The position numbers and the translations under genes are program-made. Below, piece by piece: positions 9,353-19,084 of a stretch of DNA of 64,000 nucleotides; positions within the stretch are counted from its first letter, which is position 1; each line of letters starts with the position of its first letter. A model generated the notes under the pieces. The model was given only the letters and a program-made list of their open reading frames with translations. It did not search any database and was not told where the DNA came from. Source of the stretch: G965233625 sp965233625 (GTDB lineage: Bacteria > Planctomycetota > Planctomycetia > Pirellulales > Pirellulaceae). The DNA lies in assembly GCA_965233625.1 (NCBI GenBank), contig OZ247499.1, positions 3,286,001 through 3,350,000 of the forward strand, given 5' to 3'.

Positions 9353-10927
9353 ATGAACGACCCGGCGTCTACACCCTACGACGATCTGCCGTACGATAGC
9401 CATCCGTACCGCCAGACGCATCCGGATCATCTGGCGACGATGGGCGTTTTCTTCGGTATGCAGCCGCCTTCTCTAGACGGCGCCCGCGTGCTGGAACTGG
9501 GCTGTGCCGGCGGGGGGAACCTGATCCCGGCTGCGTTATCGCTGCCTGATACGGAGTTTGTCGGGATTGATCTCTCGCGCAAACAACTGGAAGACGGATG
9601 GGCGCTGATCGAAACGCTGGGACTGAAGAACATTGAACTTCAGCACCGCAACATCATGGATGTGGGTGAAGATGATGGCGTGTTCGATTACATCATCTGT
9701 CACGGGGTTTACTCGTGGGTGCCAGCAGAAGTACGCGAGCAGATTCTGAAAATCTGCAGTCAGCAGCTTGCGCCGCAAGGCGTCGCGTATGTCAGCTACA
9801 ACACGTATCCCGGCTGGTTCATGCGTGGTTCTGTCCGCGAGATGATGTGCTTTCACGCCCGTCAGTTTGACGACCCCAGAACGCAGGTGCAGCAGGCCCG
9901 CGCGCTGCTGGACTTCTTGATTGAAGCCGGGCCCGGCGCCGACGAAACGTATCATCTGCTGCTGAAACGCGAACTGGAAGTCATCCGCAACAAGCAGGAC
10001 TGGTACCTTTATCACGACCATCTGGAAGAGACCAACGAACCTGTTTTCTTCTATCAGTTCAACGATCAGGCAGAGCGTCACGGGCTGCGTTACCTGTCCG
10101 AAGTGCAGTTCAGCGAAATGGTGCCCGTTAATCTGCCGGAACAGACAGCCGCGAAATTGAAGCAGGTGGGCGGCAACATTATTCATTCCGAACAGTATCT
10201 GGACTTCTTGCGCAATCGCACTTTCCGTCGCACGTTGCTGTGCCATCAGGATGTGCACCTCAACCGGCACATCACCGCTGAGCAATTGAAACCGATGCGT
10301 GTGGCGGCCCGGCTGCAACCCGAAGGCGAAACGCCACTGGGCATGCACGCGCCGCAGAACTTCAAGGCGGCAAACGGGCTGACAGCGACGGTGGCCAAGC
10401 CGCTGTTGAAGGCGACGCTGACGGGTTTGTTCAACGCGTATCCGGGCGACGTTGCGTTTGAATCGTTGCCCGCGCTGGCTTACCAGCAGGTGAAGCAACC
10501 GCTTGTCCGCGATGCAGACAGCTACGCGAGAGATCTGGCCGAGATCGGCGGACTGCTGTTGGAACTGTATTCCCGCGACCTGCTGCAATTGCGGGCACAT
10601 CCGCAGCGGTTTACGGCGGAAGTGAGTGAGCAGCCCAAGGCCAGCCCGCTCGCGCGGCATCAGGCGAAAGAAAACGGCTGGGTGACAAATATGCGTCACG
10701 AGATCACTCAGGTATCAGATCTCGACCGCCGTGTGCTACGGTTGCTAGACGGCGAGAATACGCACGACGATATCCGCCTCGCGCTGCAAGGCTTCATCGA
10801 CAGCGGCGAGATGGTGATGCAACGCGACGGGCAACCGCTCACGGGTGAAGCTGCCGGCGAACTTCTAGCGGAACTGATTCCGGCGACGCTTAAGACGCTG
10901 GCCCGTTCGGCGATTCTGGTGGGTTAG
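9353..10927 (+). CDS. SAM-dependent methyltransferase with methyltransferase regulatory domain
   Basis: This 524-residue protein starts with a class I Rossmann methyltransferase domain. Motif I is ARVLELGCAGGGN (about residues 44-56), the acidic ribose-binding residue is in FVGIDLS (about 70-75), and motif IV region is DYIICHGVYSWVP. The middle matches the methyltransferase regulatory domain family (MethyTransf_Reg, HDHLEETNEPVFFYQF around 218-234), and a C-terminal winged-helix-like region follows. Homologues are annotated only by family and the substrate is unknown. The gene lies 29 bp after the barrel-protein gene on the same strand and may be cotranscribed. Confidence 0.8.
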   Translation: MNDPASTPYDDLPYDSHPYRQTHPDHLATMGVFFGMQPPSLDGARVLELGCAGGGNLIPAALSLPDTEFVGIDLSRKQLEDGWALIETLGLKNIELQHRNIMDVGEDDGVFDYIICHGVYSWVPAEVREQILKICSQQLAPQGVAYVSYNTYPGWFMRGSVREMMCFHARQFDDPRTQVQQARALLDFLIEAGPGADETYHLLLKRELEVIRNKQDWYLYHDHLEETNEPVFFYQFNDQAERHGLRYLSEVQFSEMVPVNLPEQTAAKLKQVGGNIIHSEQYLDFLRNRTFRRTLLCHQDVHLNRHITAEQLKPMRVAARLQPEGETPLGMHAPQNFKAANGLTATVAKPLLKATLTGLFNAYPGDVAFESLPALAYQQVKQPLVRDADSYARDLAEIGGLLLELYSRDLLQLRAHPQRFTAEVSEQPKASPLARHQAKENGWVTNMRHEITQVSDLDRRVLRLLDGENTHDDIRLALQGFIDSGEMVMQRDGQPLTGEAAGELLAELIPATLKTLARSAILVG

Positions 10928-10937
10928 TCCTGATGCG

Positions 10938-12176
10938 TTAGTCCATAGCGCGCTGGTGGAACGTGAACACGGCGCCGCCGGTTTGAATCTCGTCGCCGTT
11001 GCGGAGCGACGCCCGTTTGACACGCTGGCCGTTCACATACACGCCGGTATGTGGCTGGACTTCTTCTATATGAAATCCGGCCGTTGTCTGTGCGATGGCT
11101 GCATGCCGCGGCGCGATGCACGGATCTTTGAAGAGAAAGACTTCGCACTGCGGCGAACTGCCGAGGATGGTTGGATTGCGGTAGAGGATAAACTGCTTGC
11201 CCGCAATCAGTCCGGCTTTCACTTGCAGCCAGCCCGTCCGCGCCACCTTCTCAAACAATCCGCTGCATAGCCCGGCAAGCATGCCAATTGCGGTCAGCCC
11301 GACCATCCGGCTCAGCACGCCGCTGTGCGTGATCACACTGATTGGATCAAACAATAATCCGCCGATCAGCCCGCCAGCCAGGCCGCCCGCGAAACCGAGC
11401 ATCGTCCGTTTCGTGCTGCCGGTGGCAACGCCCGGCGCCATCGCGAGGAACCCGCCGAAGACACCCCAGGCAATCGACCTAGCAAGCATCTGCCGCCACA
11501 TCGGCAACGGGGCGCCGGGGACGCTTTCACCTTGGATCGTGTGATACAGCCAGTTGATAGAGAGGCTGACCGCCACGCCCGCCACCAGACCGACGACGGC
11601 GCCGGAAGAGGCGGCAATCAGCGCCGCATGAAGGTTGCGGCTGACAAAGTGCTCCACGCTGGCAAGCGTTGCTGCGAACAGGATGCCGGCGCAGGTGAAC
11701 CAGCACAACTTCTGAATGAAGCCGTGATAGTGCGACCGGTGGTCCAGTTCCTGAAAGCGGACGTTGTATTCTTCTTCGGTTAACCCATCGCTCAGCGCCA
11801 AGGCGACGTAAGGGTTGTGACGATAGCGGTAAAACAGCTCGGCAGACCGCGCCTGAGCGTTGTCAAAAGAGATCAGCCCCGTGGTGGCCGCGACTTTGAT
11901 CTGCTCATGGGTAAGCCGGAACCGGGAGAATTCCGCATCGTAATCAGGGATGGCAGCGTCGATGGTTTCGCAACTTGCCCACGCAATGAAACCCGCCGCG
12001 GCGCCGGCAACCGTCATGTAAACCAGCGCGTTATAAAGCAACCGTGCGGCAAGTGATGCGGCGGGCGGCGTCGCCAGATCGTTCCCTGCGCGTGCGGCGA
12101 GGGCCTGTGTCTGTAACTTGTGGTCAACGGCTGTACTGGTCAGCTCTTCGCGCGAGATGGATATTTTTTCAGACAT
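10938..12176 (-). CDS. Multi-pass membrane protein with C-terminal FHA domain
   Basis: This 412-residue protein has several glycine/alanine-rich hydrophobic segments (about 45-70, 155-175, 185-215, 235-265, 270-320). A C-terminal FHA domain follows (about 330-408), recognisable by TILGSSPQCEVFLF, the APRHAAI segment and the GVYVNGQRV/LRNGDEIQ strands. FHA domains bind phosphothreonine, so it may act as a membrane docking site for a Ser/Thr kinase. The usual Ser before RH in the SxxH motif is replaced (CIAPRHA), so phosphopeptide binding is uncertain. It converges on the methyltransferase gene with an 10-bp gap. Confidence 0.78.
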   Translation of the reverse strand: MSEKISISREELTSTAVDHKLQTQALAARAGNDLATPPAASLAARLLYNALVYMTVAGAAAGFIAWASCETIDAAIPDYDAEFSRFRLTHEQIKVAATTGLISFDNAQARSAELFYRYRHNPYVALALSDGLTEEEYNVRFQELDHRSHYHGFIQKLCWFTCAGILFAATLASVEHFVSRNLHAALIAASSGAVVGLVAGVAVSLSINWLYHTIQGESVPGAPLPMWRQMLARSIAWGVFGGFLAMAPGVATGSTKRTMLGFAGGLAGGLIGGLLFDPISVITHSGVLSRMVGLTAIGMLAGLCSGLFEKVARTGWLQVKAGLIAGKQFILYRNPTILGSSPQCEVFLFKDPCIAPRHAAIAQTTAGFHIEEVQPHTGVYVNGQRVKRASLRNGDEIQTGGAVFTFHQRAMD

Positions 12177-12319
12177 CGACAGCCGCCAGAAAACACTGCT
12201 GCAAAACCAGCACGATGTTCATTATGTTGCGCCAACAGAAAGTTGTCGAATAGCAGGGTGGTTAGCATGTATCATAGTCGGGTGGCCCACAAATACCGTA
12301 ACCCTTGAGAAACACTCCG

Positions 12320-13801
12320 ATGCAAAAAATACGGCTCTGGCGGTTCATTCTTCCCCTACTAATGATCGCTCCGATGCTGCACCTTGGCGGCCGAAGTGCG
12401 AAGGCAGAGGCGCCGCTGAATGTGCTGTTCATTACGCTGGACGATATGAATCGCGACTCGGTGGGCGTGTTTGGTTCTAAACTGGAAGGCACAACGCCCA
12501 ACATTGACAGCCTGGCGGCGGAAGGATTACGGTTCCAGCATGGGCACGTCACCATCGCCATCTGTCAGCCGACGCGTGCGGTTTGGATGACGGGGCGTTA
12601 TCCGCACAACAGCGGCGCCCTGGGTTTCAACAAGATCAACAAGGGCGTTCCGACGCTGCCCGAGACGCTTAAAACGCATGGTTACATGACGGGTATTCTG
12701 GGTAAGACGGAACACGTCGTGCCTTCGCGTTCAGCGGCTTTCGATTACAGCCGTGGCCGTTACGAGATGATGAACGGCCGCAGCCGCAAGAGCTACGCGG
12801 AATTCACCGCTGAGTTTTTCAGCAAGGTGAAGCAGTCGGGCAAACCGTTCTTTCTGATGGTCAATACGCACGATCCACATCGTCCGTTTGACAACCGCAA
12901 GCCGGCAAAACTTCGCACGGCACAAGCAGCAGCGGCGAAGCAGAACGGGAAGAAAAAGAAGAACAGGAACCGCGGCCCATATCCCGCCCCCAGCCGTATT
13001 TATCAGCCAGAAGAAGTGCCTATACCGGGTTTCCTGCCAGAGACGCCCGCCATCCGCGAAGAGATCGCGCAGTACTATAGCTCCGTCCGTCGCGCGGATG
13101 ATGTAGTGGGCAGTGTACTGCAAGAGTTAGAGAAGGCGGGCTATAAGCAGAACACCGTCGTGATGCTGAAGTCCGATCATGGCATCGCCGTGCCGTTCGC
13201 CAAGACCAACTGCTGGCGCCACTCCACCATTACGCCGTGGATCGTGCGTTGGCCCGGCATGATCAAGCCAGGTGTGGTGGATGCGGAACATGTAGTTGCC
13301 GGCGTCGATTTCGCGCCGACGATCCTGGACCTGCTGGGAATCAAGCCGATGGAAGGCATGGACGGACGATCGTTTCTGCCGGTTCTAAAAGGCAAGAAGC
13401 AGGATGGCAGAGATTACGTCTACACCCATATCAACACGCTTTCATCCGGCAAGGGTTTCCCGATGCGGTCGGTCCTGGGCAAGCGGTACGGCCTGATCTT
13501 CAACGCATGGTCCGATGGCAAAACGACCTTCCGCAACGAGTCAATGGCCGGGCTTACCTGGAAGTCGATGGTTGCGGCTGGCGCCAAAGACGAAGCGGTG
13601 GCGGCACGCGTCAAGCATTACAGCCTGCGTACGCCACTGGAATTCTACGATTACAGCGAAGACCCGGACGCACTGAACAACCTGATTGACGACCCGGAAA
13701 GCCAGCAGCTTGTGAAACAGTTCAAGGACCGCTTGAAAACGCTGATGCAGAAGTACAACGATCCGCAGCTTGACGCGTATCTAAAAACGCTTGAGAAGTG
13801 A
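12320..13801 (+). CDS. Secreted sulfatase (type I, formylglycine-dependent)
   Basis: This protein of about 493 residues has an N-terminal signal peptide. The alkaline phosphatase/sulfatase fold begins with the metal-binding LFITLDDMNRDS (Asp41, Asp42). The C-x-P-x-R motif ICQPTRAVWMTGR has Cys82 as the residue converted to formylglycine. Later HDPHRPF and KSDHG supply further active-site residues. A Lys/Asn-rich loop sits at about 208-220. The enzyme should remove sulfate from a carbohydrate or other ester outside the cytoplasm, typical of planctomycetes that live on marine or plant polysaccharides. ATG at 12320 is used; an upstream in-frame TTG (12305) adds five residues. The 3' neighbour is a convergent sialidase-like gene. 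Confidence 0.9.
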   Translation: MQKIRLWRFILPLLMIAPMLHLGGRSAKAEAPLNVLFITLDDMNRDSVGVFGSKLEGTTPNIDSLAAEGLRFQHGHVTIAICQPTRAVWMTGRYPHNSGALGFNKINKGVPTLPETLKTHGYMTGILGKTEHVVPSRSAAFDYSRGRYEMMNGRSRKSYAEFTAEFFSKVKQSGKPFFLMVNTHDPHRPFDNRKPAKLRTAQAAAAKQNGKKKKNRNRGPYPAPSRIYQPEEVPIPGFLPETPAIREEIAQYYSSVRRADDVVGSVLQELEKAGYKQNTVVMLKSDHGIAVPFAKTNCWRHSTITPWIVRWPGMIKPGVVDAEHVVAGVDFAPTILDLLGIKPMEGMDGRSFLPVLKGKKQDGRDYVYTHINTLSSGKGFPMRSVLGKRYGLIFNAWSDGKTTFRNESMAGLTWKSMVAAGAKDEAVAARVKHYSLRTPLEFYDYSEDPDALNNLIDDPESQQLVKQFKDRLKTLMQKYNDPQLDAYLKTLEK

Positions 13802-13804
13802 TGC

Positions 13805-15547
13805 CTAACGGCTTGCCTCGTTCTTTAGCGAAGCGAGAGGTATGACGGATAGCCCGCACTGCTCCTTCCCGATGGAGTAAACAACGTATAGTTTCCCGTC
13901 GTATTCGTAACCGTAGGGATACGACCACTGCTTGCCTTTCGCATGCCCGGGATAGTGCGGCGCCGGTGACCGGCCATGCCGGATACGCCACATCTGGCTG
14001 AGCGTCATCTCGCCTGGTTTGCCGGTGGAAACGACCAGTGTGTCGCGGTTCTTGAGGTTAGAGATCAGGTAAAGCTGGCCGGTGCTTAACTTGCCCAGAT
14101 AGGCTTTGGCGCGTGGCATGGGCAGATTACTACGCACGGCTTTCTTCCAGGTTTGTCCGTAATCCATGCTTTCGCTGACCCAGGCGACGCCGCCTCCGCC
14201 ACGGATCACCGCGATCACGCGTTTTCCCTCTGCCCAGACCGTGGTTTCCGCGAAGCTTGGCTTGAGCATGCTGTCGTAAGGGATGTGAATGGAGTCCCAC
14301 TTCGTGAAGTCATCTCCACGACTGATGGCGACCACGGGTAAGCCGTCTTTATCCTGCCCGCCGGTAATCCAGTTACCGTTGCCCATCCGCACAGGCTGGT
14401 CATAGGGCCAGCAGTTTTTCATAACGACGCCGCGCGATTGCCACTTGCCGGTGACCTGGTCCAGAACGAAGGCTTCGGCCCCCAGACCCGGAAACCGCCG
14501 TCCAGCCGCACCCACACCAAACCGCGCACAGATCGTCCAGACTTCATCGTTGTGAACCAGCAGCACGCCGTGACTGTGACGCTCTTTGGTTTCAAATCCG
14601 GGCCCGATGATTTCCATGGCTGACCAGGTCTTACCGCCGTCCCGTGATCGCCTGCCACGTAAGGTTTCGTGCGGACCATTTTCGTTGGTGGGGCTATTCG
14701 CCCAGTTGGCGTACAGCACGTTTTTGTGTTGCACGATGGCGGCGCCGTGCAGAAATTTGGGGTCAGTTTCAGCCGGTTCGTGAATGGTGCGATGTTCAAC
14801 GCCCTCCGCAAAAGGAATCTGCGTCACGTCCGTGGGAATGGCCGGTCCTGTCCACAAGGTGAAAGGCTGAGCAACCACGGGAATCTTATGCGTCGCCGAC
14901 ACAGGCTTGTACATCGCCTTCATCTGGTCAGCATCGAGCGGCTTATCTGTAAGACGTATCGAATCCAGGGCGCCAGTGAAGTTCTGCCGGATGCGGCCGT
15001 TGTCATCAACGCCGCCGAAGGTAAGCGGCGCCGGTGTCCGCGGGATACGCTTCTTGAGTTTCACTTCGCTGGCCAGTGCGCCATTCACCCATAGCTGCGC
15101 GGTTGCCGGGCGGATGACGACGCCAATCAGATGCCAATGTCCTGCTTGCGGCAATTTTTTAGAACCAGTTGTCACCCAGCTTCCCTGCCACACGTACAGC
15201 CGGAACCGGTTGTCCTTATCCATCATCACCGCCCACTGCCGCTCGTTGAGGGCATAGCGGTTCTTGGCAGCGATTACCTGCTGTCGCCCCGTGAGGCGGT
15301 AAGGATTAACCCAGGCGGTAAGCGTGAAGCCACTTTCAGCGCCGGCCAGATCTGCGGAGTTCTTTACCTTCAGCAACGTACTTCCGTCGAATACCAGACT
15401 GCCCCCTTCCACACCGGCAGCCTGCGTGAGTTTGCCAACCACCATGCCGCCGGGTTCACGCGATGCGTCGAGCGGCCAGGAATGCTCGCCGGCAATCATC
15501 GCCGAACCATTCAGACACAGGCCAACAAGCAGAATCAGGCGAAGCAT
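13805..15547 (-). CDS. Secreted LamG-like plus sialidase/BNR-repeat protein
   Basis: This 580-residue protein has a signal peptide (LRLILLVGLCLNGSAMIAG). A concanavalin-like LamG domain (about 25-210) follows, with FTLTAWVNPY and WHLIGVVI. The second half is a six-bladed sialidase-type propeller, with Asp-box motifs SRDGGKTWS and ESMDYGQTWK. Family members are exo-glycosidases or sugar-binding proteins; catalytic Arg/Tyr residues were not verified. Lying next to a sulfatase, it may take part in degrading a sulfated or sialylated glycan. The two genes converge, with 3 bp between the stop codons. Confidence 0.78.
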   Translation of the reverse strand: MLRLILLVGLCLNGSAMIAGEHSWPLDASREPGGMVVGKLTQAAGVEGGSLVFDGSTLLKVKNSADLAGAESGFTLTAWVNPYRLTGRQQVIAAKNRYALNERQWAVMMDKDNRFRLYVWQGSWVTTGSKKLPQAGHWHLIGVVIRPATAQLWVNGALASEVKLKKRIPRTPAPLTFGGVDDNGRIRQNFTGALDSIRLTDKPLDADQMKAMYKPVSATHKIPVVAQPFTLWTGPAIPTDVTQIPFAEGVEHRTIHEPAETDPKFLHGAAIVQHKNVLYANWANSPTNENGPHETLRGRRSRDGGKTWSAMEIIGPGFETKERHSHGVLLVHNDEVWTICARFGVGAAGRRFPGLGAEAFVLDQVTGKWQSRGVVMKNCWPYDQPVRMGNGNWITGGQDKDGLPVVAISRGDDFTKWDSIHIPYDSMLKPSFAETTVWAEGKRVIAVIRGGGGVAWVSESMDYGQTWKKAVRSNLPMPRAKAYLGKLSTGQLYLISNLKNRDTLVVSTGKPGEMTLSQMWRIRHGRSPAPHYPGHAKGKQWSYPYGYEYDGKLYVVYSIGKEQCGLSVIPLASLKNEASR

Positions 15548-15604
15548 GGTGAAGGTTCCTCTTCCAAAGATTGCAGAATCGTCCCGCGAATTTCCGGTAG
15601 CGTG

Positions 15605-16726
15605 TTAAACAAGATATTTTCCGCGTAAGTGCTCTACCAGCGTCACCGCCATTTGCAGACGGTGCGTTGCGCGGGGCGTTAGGGCGGGGGACGGCTGACC
15701 GATAGATTCAAAAGCAAGAAGCTCTTCCAGCGATGTGAAACGGTGGGGCCAGATGCCGGGGATCGATTTCACGGCGACGGCTTTGCCGGTGGCGCCACAG
15801 ACGCTTTGCAGCAGACAAAGAGTCCGCGGGTGATAGGCAACCAGCGTATCGTCGCGCTGGCTAAAACGCTGCCATTGCTGCCTGAACGTTTCGTCGTCGA
15901 CCGCACCTGCGATGTCAACCTCTGTCAGTCGCATGTGCGACATCGCCGCAGACGTGAGCCGCGCAGGCGGACGGAGGGTGGCTGCAAAGCGGTCGCCCGT
16001 CAGTCGCTGTGCGAACCAGTTCAGCGGACGCGGGCTTTCACCACGGTTCTGCTCCGGTGTGGCTTCGCCGTAAGCAACCACAATCTTCGCTGCCGGTTTT
16101 TGCAGCGCACGAGGCAATGGGCAGGCTGAACCGGCAGCTGCTTTCTTCCGGCGCCAGCTGTCGTGACTACCAGCGGTCTCCAGCTGGCGGTCGTTCATCG
16201 TGCGGAACGCGTCCAGCAAATCCGGCAGACCGCCCGTTGCCGGTGCGATGTGAGACAGCGAAGCGCAAACCGCTTCAACGGTCGACAGGCTTTGATCATC
16301 TGGTTCGCGCCGGATGCGGAACTCACCGGGCTTCTCCGGCGCTAGCACATAACAAGGCAGGTCGTGCAATTGAGGTACATCGCGGTAAAGCGACTTCGCC
16401 TGCCCCCATGTGCCATCAATCACAACAAGTTGCGTTGGCATGTCTGCGGCCGCAAGCTCTGGTAACAGGCGGGCGCCCGGTTTGGGATAAAGCAGCCCCG
16501 CGCCGGGCAGCAGCGGCAATGGCTTCGATGCAATGGCGGCGGGATAACCTGTCACCACCTCACACTGCCGGAGCGAGTGCTGCACCATCCGGGCCGTGTT
16601 AAACGGATGATCCCGTTCTCCCAGGTGCTGTAAAATCAGGACCGGCGTCGCGTTGTCGATGGTGGGCAGCGTATGGCAATAGCAGAGGGAAGCCGGACGG
16701 AAGCAGCGGTAACAACGATCTGCCAC
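15605..16726 (-). CDS. DTW-domain tRNA-uridine aminocarboxypropyltransferase fused to a degenerate DnaQ-like domain
   Basis: Residues 1-185 form a DTW domain. It has the N-terminal Cys cluster RCYRCFRPASLCYCH, the signature VVIDGTWGQAKSL (DGTW at 104-107) and the RREPDDQSLSTVEA segment. The family (TapT/TrmX-like, YfiP) transfers an aminocarboxypropyl group from SAM to tRNA uridine. Typical members end near residue 200. Here about 160 more residues (about 212-372) resemble a DEDDh exonuclease in order and spacing: KIVVAYGEATP at motif I, LVAYHPRTL at motif II and THRLQMAV at motif III. The acidic and His catalytic positions are largely replaced, so it would be a non-catalytic domain. The extension assignment is inference. 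Confidence 0.75.
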   Translation of the reverse strand: MADRCYRCFRPASLCYCHTLPTIDNATPVLILQHLGERDHPFNTARMVQHSLRQCEVVTGYPAAIASKPLPLLPGAGLLYPKPGARLLPELAAADMPTQLVVIDGTWGQAKSLYRDVPQLHDLPCYVLAPEKPGEFRIRREPDDQSLSTVEAVCASLSHIAPATGGLPDLLDAFRTMNDRQLETAGSHDSWRRKKAAAGSACPLPRALQKPAAKIVVAYGEATPEQNRGESPRPLNWFAQRLTGDRFAATLRPPARLTSAAMSHMRLTEVDIAGAVDDETFRQQWQRFSQRDDTLVAYHPRTLCLLQSVCGATGKAVAVKSIPGIWPHRFTSLEELLAFESIGQPSPALTPRATHRLQMAVTLVEHLRGKYLV

Positions 16727-16889
16727 GATTTGACTCCCCCGTATTGATTGAAGTTGCTAGAATATCGCCACACGCAATTCCAGGCGGTCAGATTCCTCCG
16801 ACTTCACATGATCTGACCCTAGGCGGCTACCCACCGCGGCATTGCTCTTTTCTATTTATATTCTGACGCCGTACGAAGCTGAGACGCGA

Positions 16890-17336
16890 ATGGACAATAT
16901 CAGCCCCGTTGAAATTCTGCTGGTTGACGACAATGAAGATGATGTCGAACTGACGCGCTACGCTTTTGAACAAGCGAAGCTGGCCAACAACATTCATCAT
17001 GTACCCAACGGCGACTTAGCGCTCAAATTCCTTCGTAAGCAGGCTCCCTACGAAGATGCACCCGCGGTGGATCTGGTGCTGCTGGATATCAACATGCCGG
17101 TCATGGATGGCCGCGAAACGATGAAACACATCTCAGATGACGAGGAGTTACGCAGCGTCCCTGTAGTTGTGCTGACCACTTCGCAGGATGAAGAAGATAT
17201 CGCCGAACTTTACAAGCTGCGTTGCAGTTCTTACGTGACCAAACCCGTCGGTTTTGCCTCCATGGCGAAGATCGCACAGGAAATGACGGGCTATTGGTTC
17301 CAGCTTGTTAAACTCCCCACGAAGCCACAATCGTAA
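16890..17336 (+). CDS. Stand-alone response regulator receiver protein
   Basis: This single CheY-like receiver domain has about 148 residues. The acidic pocket is in LLVDDNEDDVE, the phospho-acceptor Asp66 is in LLDINMP, the switch Thr is in VVLTTS and the conserved Lys is in VTKP. There is no output domain. This layout is common in Rcp1-type regulators that pair with phytochrome-like or hybrid kinases, although no kinase lies beside it. ATG at 16890 is preferred; an upstream in-frame codon at 16842 adds 16 residues without domain similarity. Confidence 0.87.
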   Translation: MDNISPVEILLVDDNEDDVELTRYAFEQAKLANNIHHVPNGDLALKFLRKQAPYEDAPAVDLVLLDINMPVMDGRETMKHISDDEELRSVPVVVLTTSQDEEDIAELYKLRCSSYVTKPVGFASMAKIAQEMTGYWFQLVKLPTKPQS

Positions 17337-17358
17337 CGAGTGATCTTCGCTAAAGCTG

Positions 17359-18393
17359 TCATTTGCCGAGAATCGGCGATTCCCAGCCTTCCAGATCTGC
17401 GGGTTTAACGCCTTTGCGATGGCCGCCGAAGCGGAATGTCACCGGGTTGTACGGGCCGACGAATGACACATTGTTGTCAGCCTCGATGTGTTCTTCCAGC
17501 CCCAGGCACCACAGGTGCGCGTTGACCAGCATCCGCCGGAAGCCTTCGTTGAGAATATCTTCCGAGGCGCCGTGAGTGGTCGTAAACACCCGCGACTTCT
17601 TGTCACCCTCTTTGTAATGACGCACCCAGGCGACGGGTAGAACATTCTTGGTTTCGTCGGCCGGATCGTCAATCTTCATGCCGTTGAGGACCTGCCCTTT
17701 CGCGAGCACGGTGCTCCCTTCGCGCGGGTGTGCGTTGTAGCCGCCACACTGTGCGTGCACTTTTTCGACGCCCCGCAGAATGGGGTGTTCCAGTTGATCT
17801 TTTTCAAGCAACAGGCGCGAACTCTGCTTGTGATTGCGGCCATAGTGGCCCACCCAGTGTTCGCCCAGGATGGCTTCGCCGAAGCCTGCCTCCCATTCCT
17901 TTTTGTCGCCCTTGTAGCCTTCGTTGTAGTGGGCGAATTTACCTTTCAGCCCTTTGAACCCGTGGGTGCTGGTGCGCAGACCGATGACGGGTTTTCCGCT
18001 CGCCAGATAATCGTCAATGTGCTGCATCTGTTCGTCATCGAACGCCTGGAACCGGGTGAAGATCACCATCAGGTCGGCGGTTTTCAGCGCCTCAAGCCCG
18101 GTGATGTGGTTGCTGCCTGGTTTGATCGTGCCATCGGCCGGATCCGTTGTGACGAAGTAACTGCATTTGAAGCCGTAGTGCTTGGCCATAATCCGCGCCA
18201 AGGCAGGCAGTGTTTCTTCGCCGCGATACTCATGATCGCCAGCAATAAAAACAATGTGTTTACCCCATCCCACACCCTTACCGCCTTCCCAAACCACACC
18301 ATTGGGGTGCGCCGCCAGCGAGATTGCCGGAACAAGACAGACGGCTGCCAATGCAGCAACAAAAAATGCGGAGCGGTGGAGCGTTATCATCAA
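17359..18393 (-). CDS. Secreted ThuA-domain protein
   Basis: This 344-residue protein has a signal peptide (FFVAALAAVCLVPAISLAA). A class I glutamine-amidotransferase-like ThuA fold follows, with HIVFIAGDHEYRGEETLPALARI, ADLMVIFTRF, GKPVIGLRTSTHGF and the late RVFTTTHGASEDI/FRRMLVNAHLWCLG segments. The ThuA family was named from trehalose utilisation; in planctomycetes many secreted paralogues exist with no proven activity. It is a single-gene unit that converges on the response regulator. Confidence 0.83.
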   Translation of the reverse strand: MMITLHRSAFFVAALAAVCLVPAISLAAHPNGVVWEGGKGVGWGKHIVFIAGDHEYRGEETLPALARIMAKHYGFKCSYFVTTDPADGTIKPGSNHITGLEALKTADLMVIFTRFQAFDDEQMQHIDDYLASGKPVIGLRTSTHGFKGLKGKFAHYNEGYKGDKKEWEAGFGEAILGEHWVGHYGRNHKQSSRLLLEKDQLEHPILRGVEKVHAQCGGYNAHPREGSTVLAKGQVLNGMKIDDPADETKNVLPVAWVRHYKEGDKKSRVFTTTHGASEDILNEGFRRMLVNAHLWCLGLEEHIEADNNVSFVGPYNPVTFRFGGHRKGVKPADLEGWESPILGK

Positions 18394-18482
18394 TATTCCC
18401 GTTGTGAGTTGAGTGGATTATGTAACGCATAACATTACCTTGCCTTTCAACCGTTTGTCAAAATAAACCACCTTCCATTGTC

Positions 18483-18935
18483 ATGGCGTCCTTCCAAACA
18501 ACCATTGCTCTTGATCCCACCAAGACGCAAGTCGAATCCATCTGCGGCATCCTGCGTGACTTCAACGCGATGGCGAACCCCATCTTCTGGGCGTCGCTGG
18601 ATGAGCCTCAGAATCAGAAGCAACCCCTGTGCGTCCTGGCAACGCATGAACTTCGACAGGTTGGCGGACTACTCGCAAACACAGAGCGGAAGTGGTTGAA
18701 GATCGACATTCTGGCCGTTGAGGAAAAACACCGTCGTCAGGGCATTGGCCAGCAGTTGATGCAACAAGCCGAAGCCACCGCCCGCGAACGCGGCTGCATC
18801 TACGCTTTTGTAGACACGATGCAGTACCAGTCACCAGCCTTCTATCATCGCTGCGGGTACCGCACCGCCGGGCAGATCGAAGACTGGGATTCGCACGGCC
18901 ACACCAAGTTTTTCATGGTCAAAACACTGACGTGA
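18483..18935 (+). CDS. GNAT-family N-acetyltransferase
   Basis: This 150-residue protein has the GNAT core. A beta strand WLKIDILAVEEKHRRQGIGQQL carries the acetyl-CoA-binding R/Q-x-x-G-x-G/A loop (RRQGIG), and a later YQSPAFYHRCGYR helix-strand is typical of the C-terminal half. The acceptor is unknown. The full-length ORF matches the usual size of the family. The next gene on the same strand could begin overlapping this stop, but its better start lies 150 bp downstream. Confidence 0.85.
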   Translation: MASFQTTIALDPTKTQVESICGILRDFNAMANPIFWASLDEPQNQKQPLCVLATHELRQVGGLLANTERKWLKIDILAVEEKHRRQGIGQQLMQQAEATARERGCIYAFVDTMQYQSPAFYHRCGYRTAGQIEDWDSHGHTKFFMVKTLT

Positions 18936-19084
18936 AAGCGCTTCTGCCTTTGAAGACCGAAGGAAACTGCGTCCTGCAAAATGACCATCTTTTTACTAGA
19001 ACCGGCTGCTGCTTTCATGTCGCGCTCTGGCGGATTACACTCAACGTCCCATTGCTTTCCCACCATCTCCGCCAGGAATCTCCG

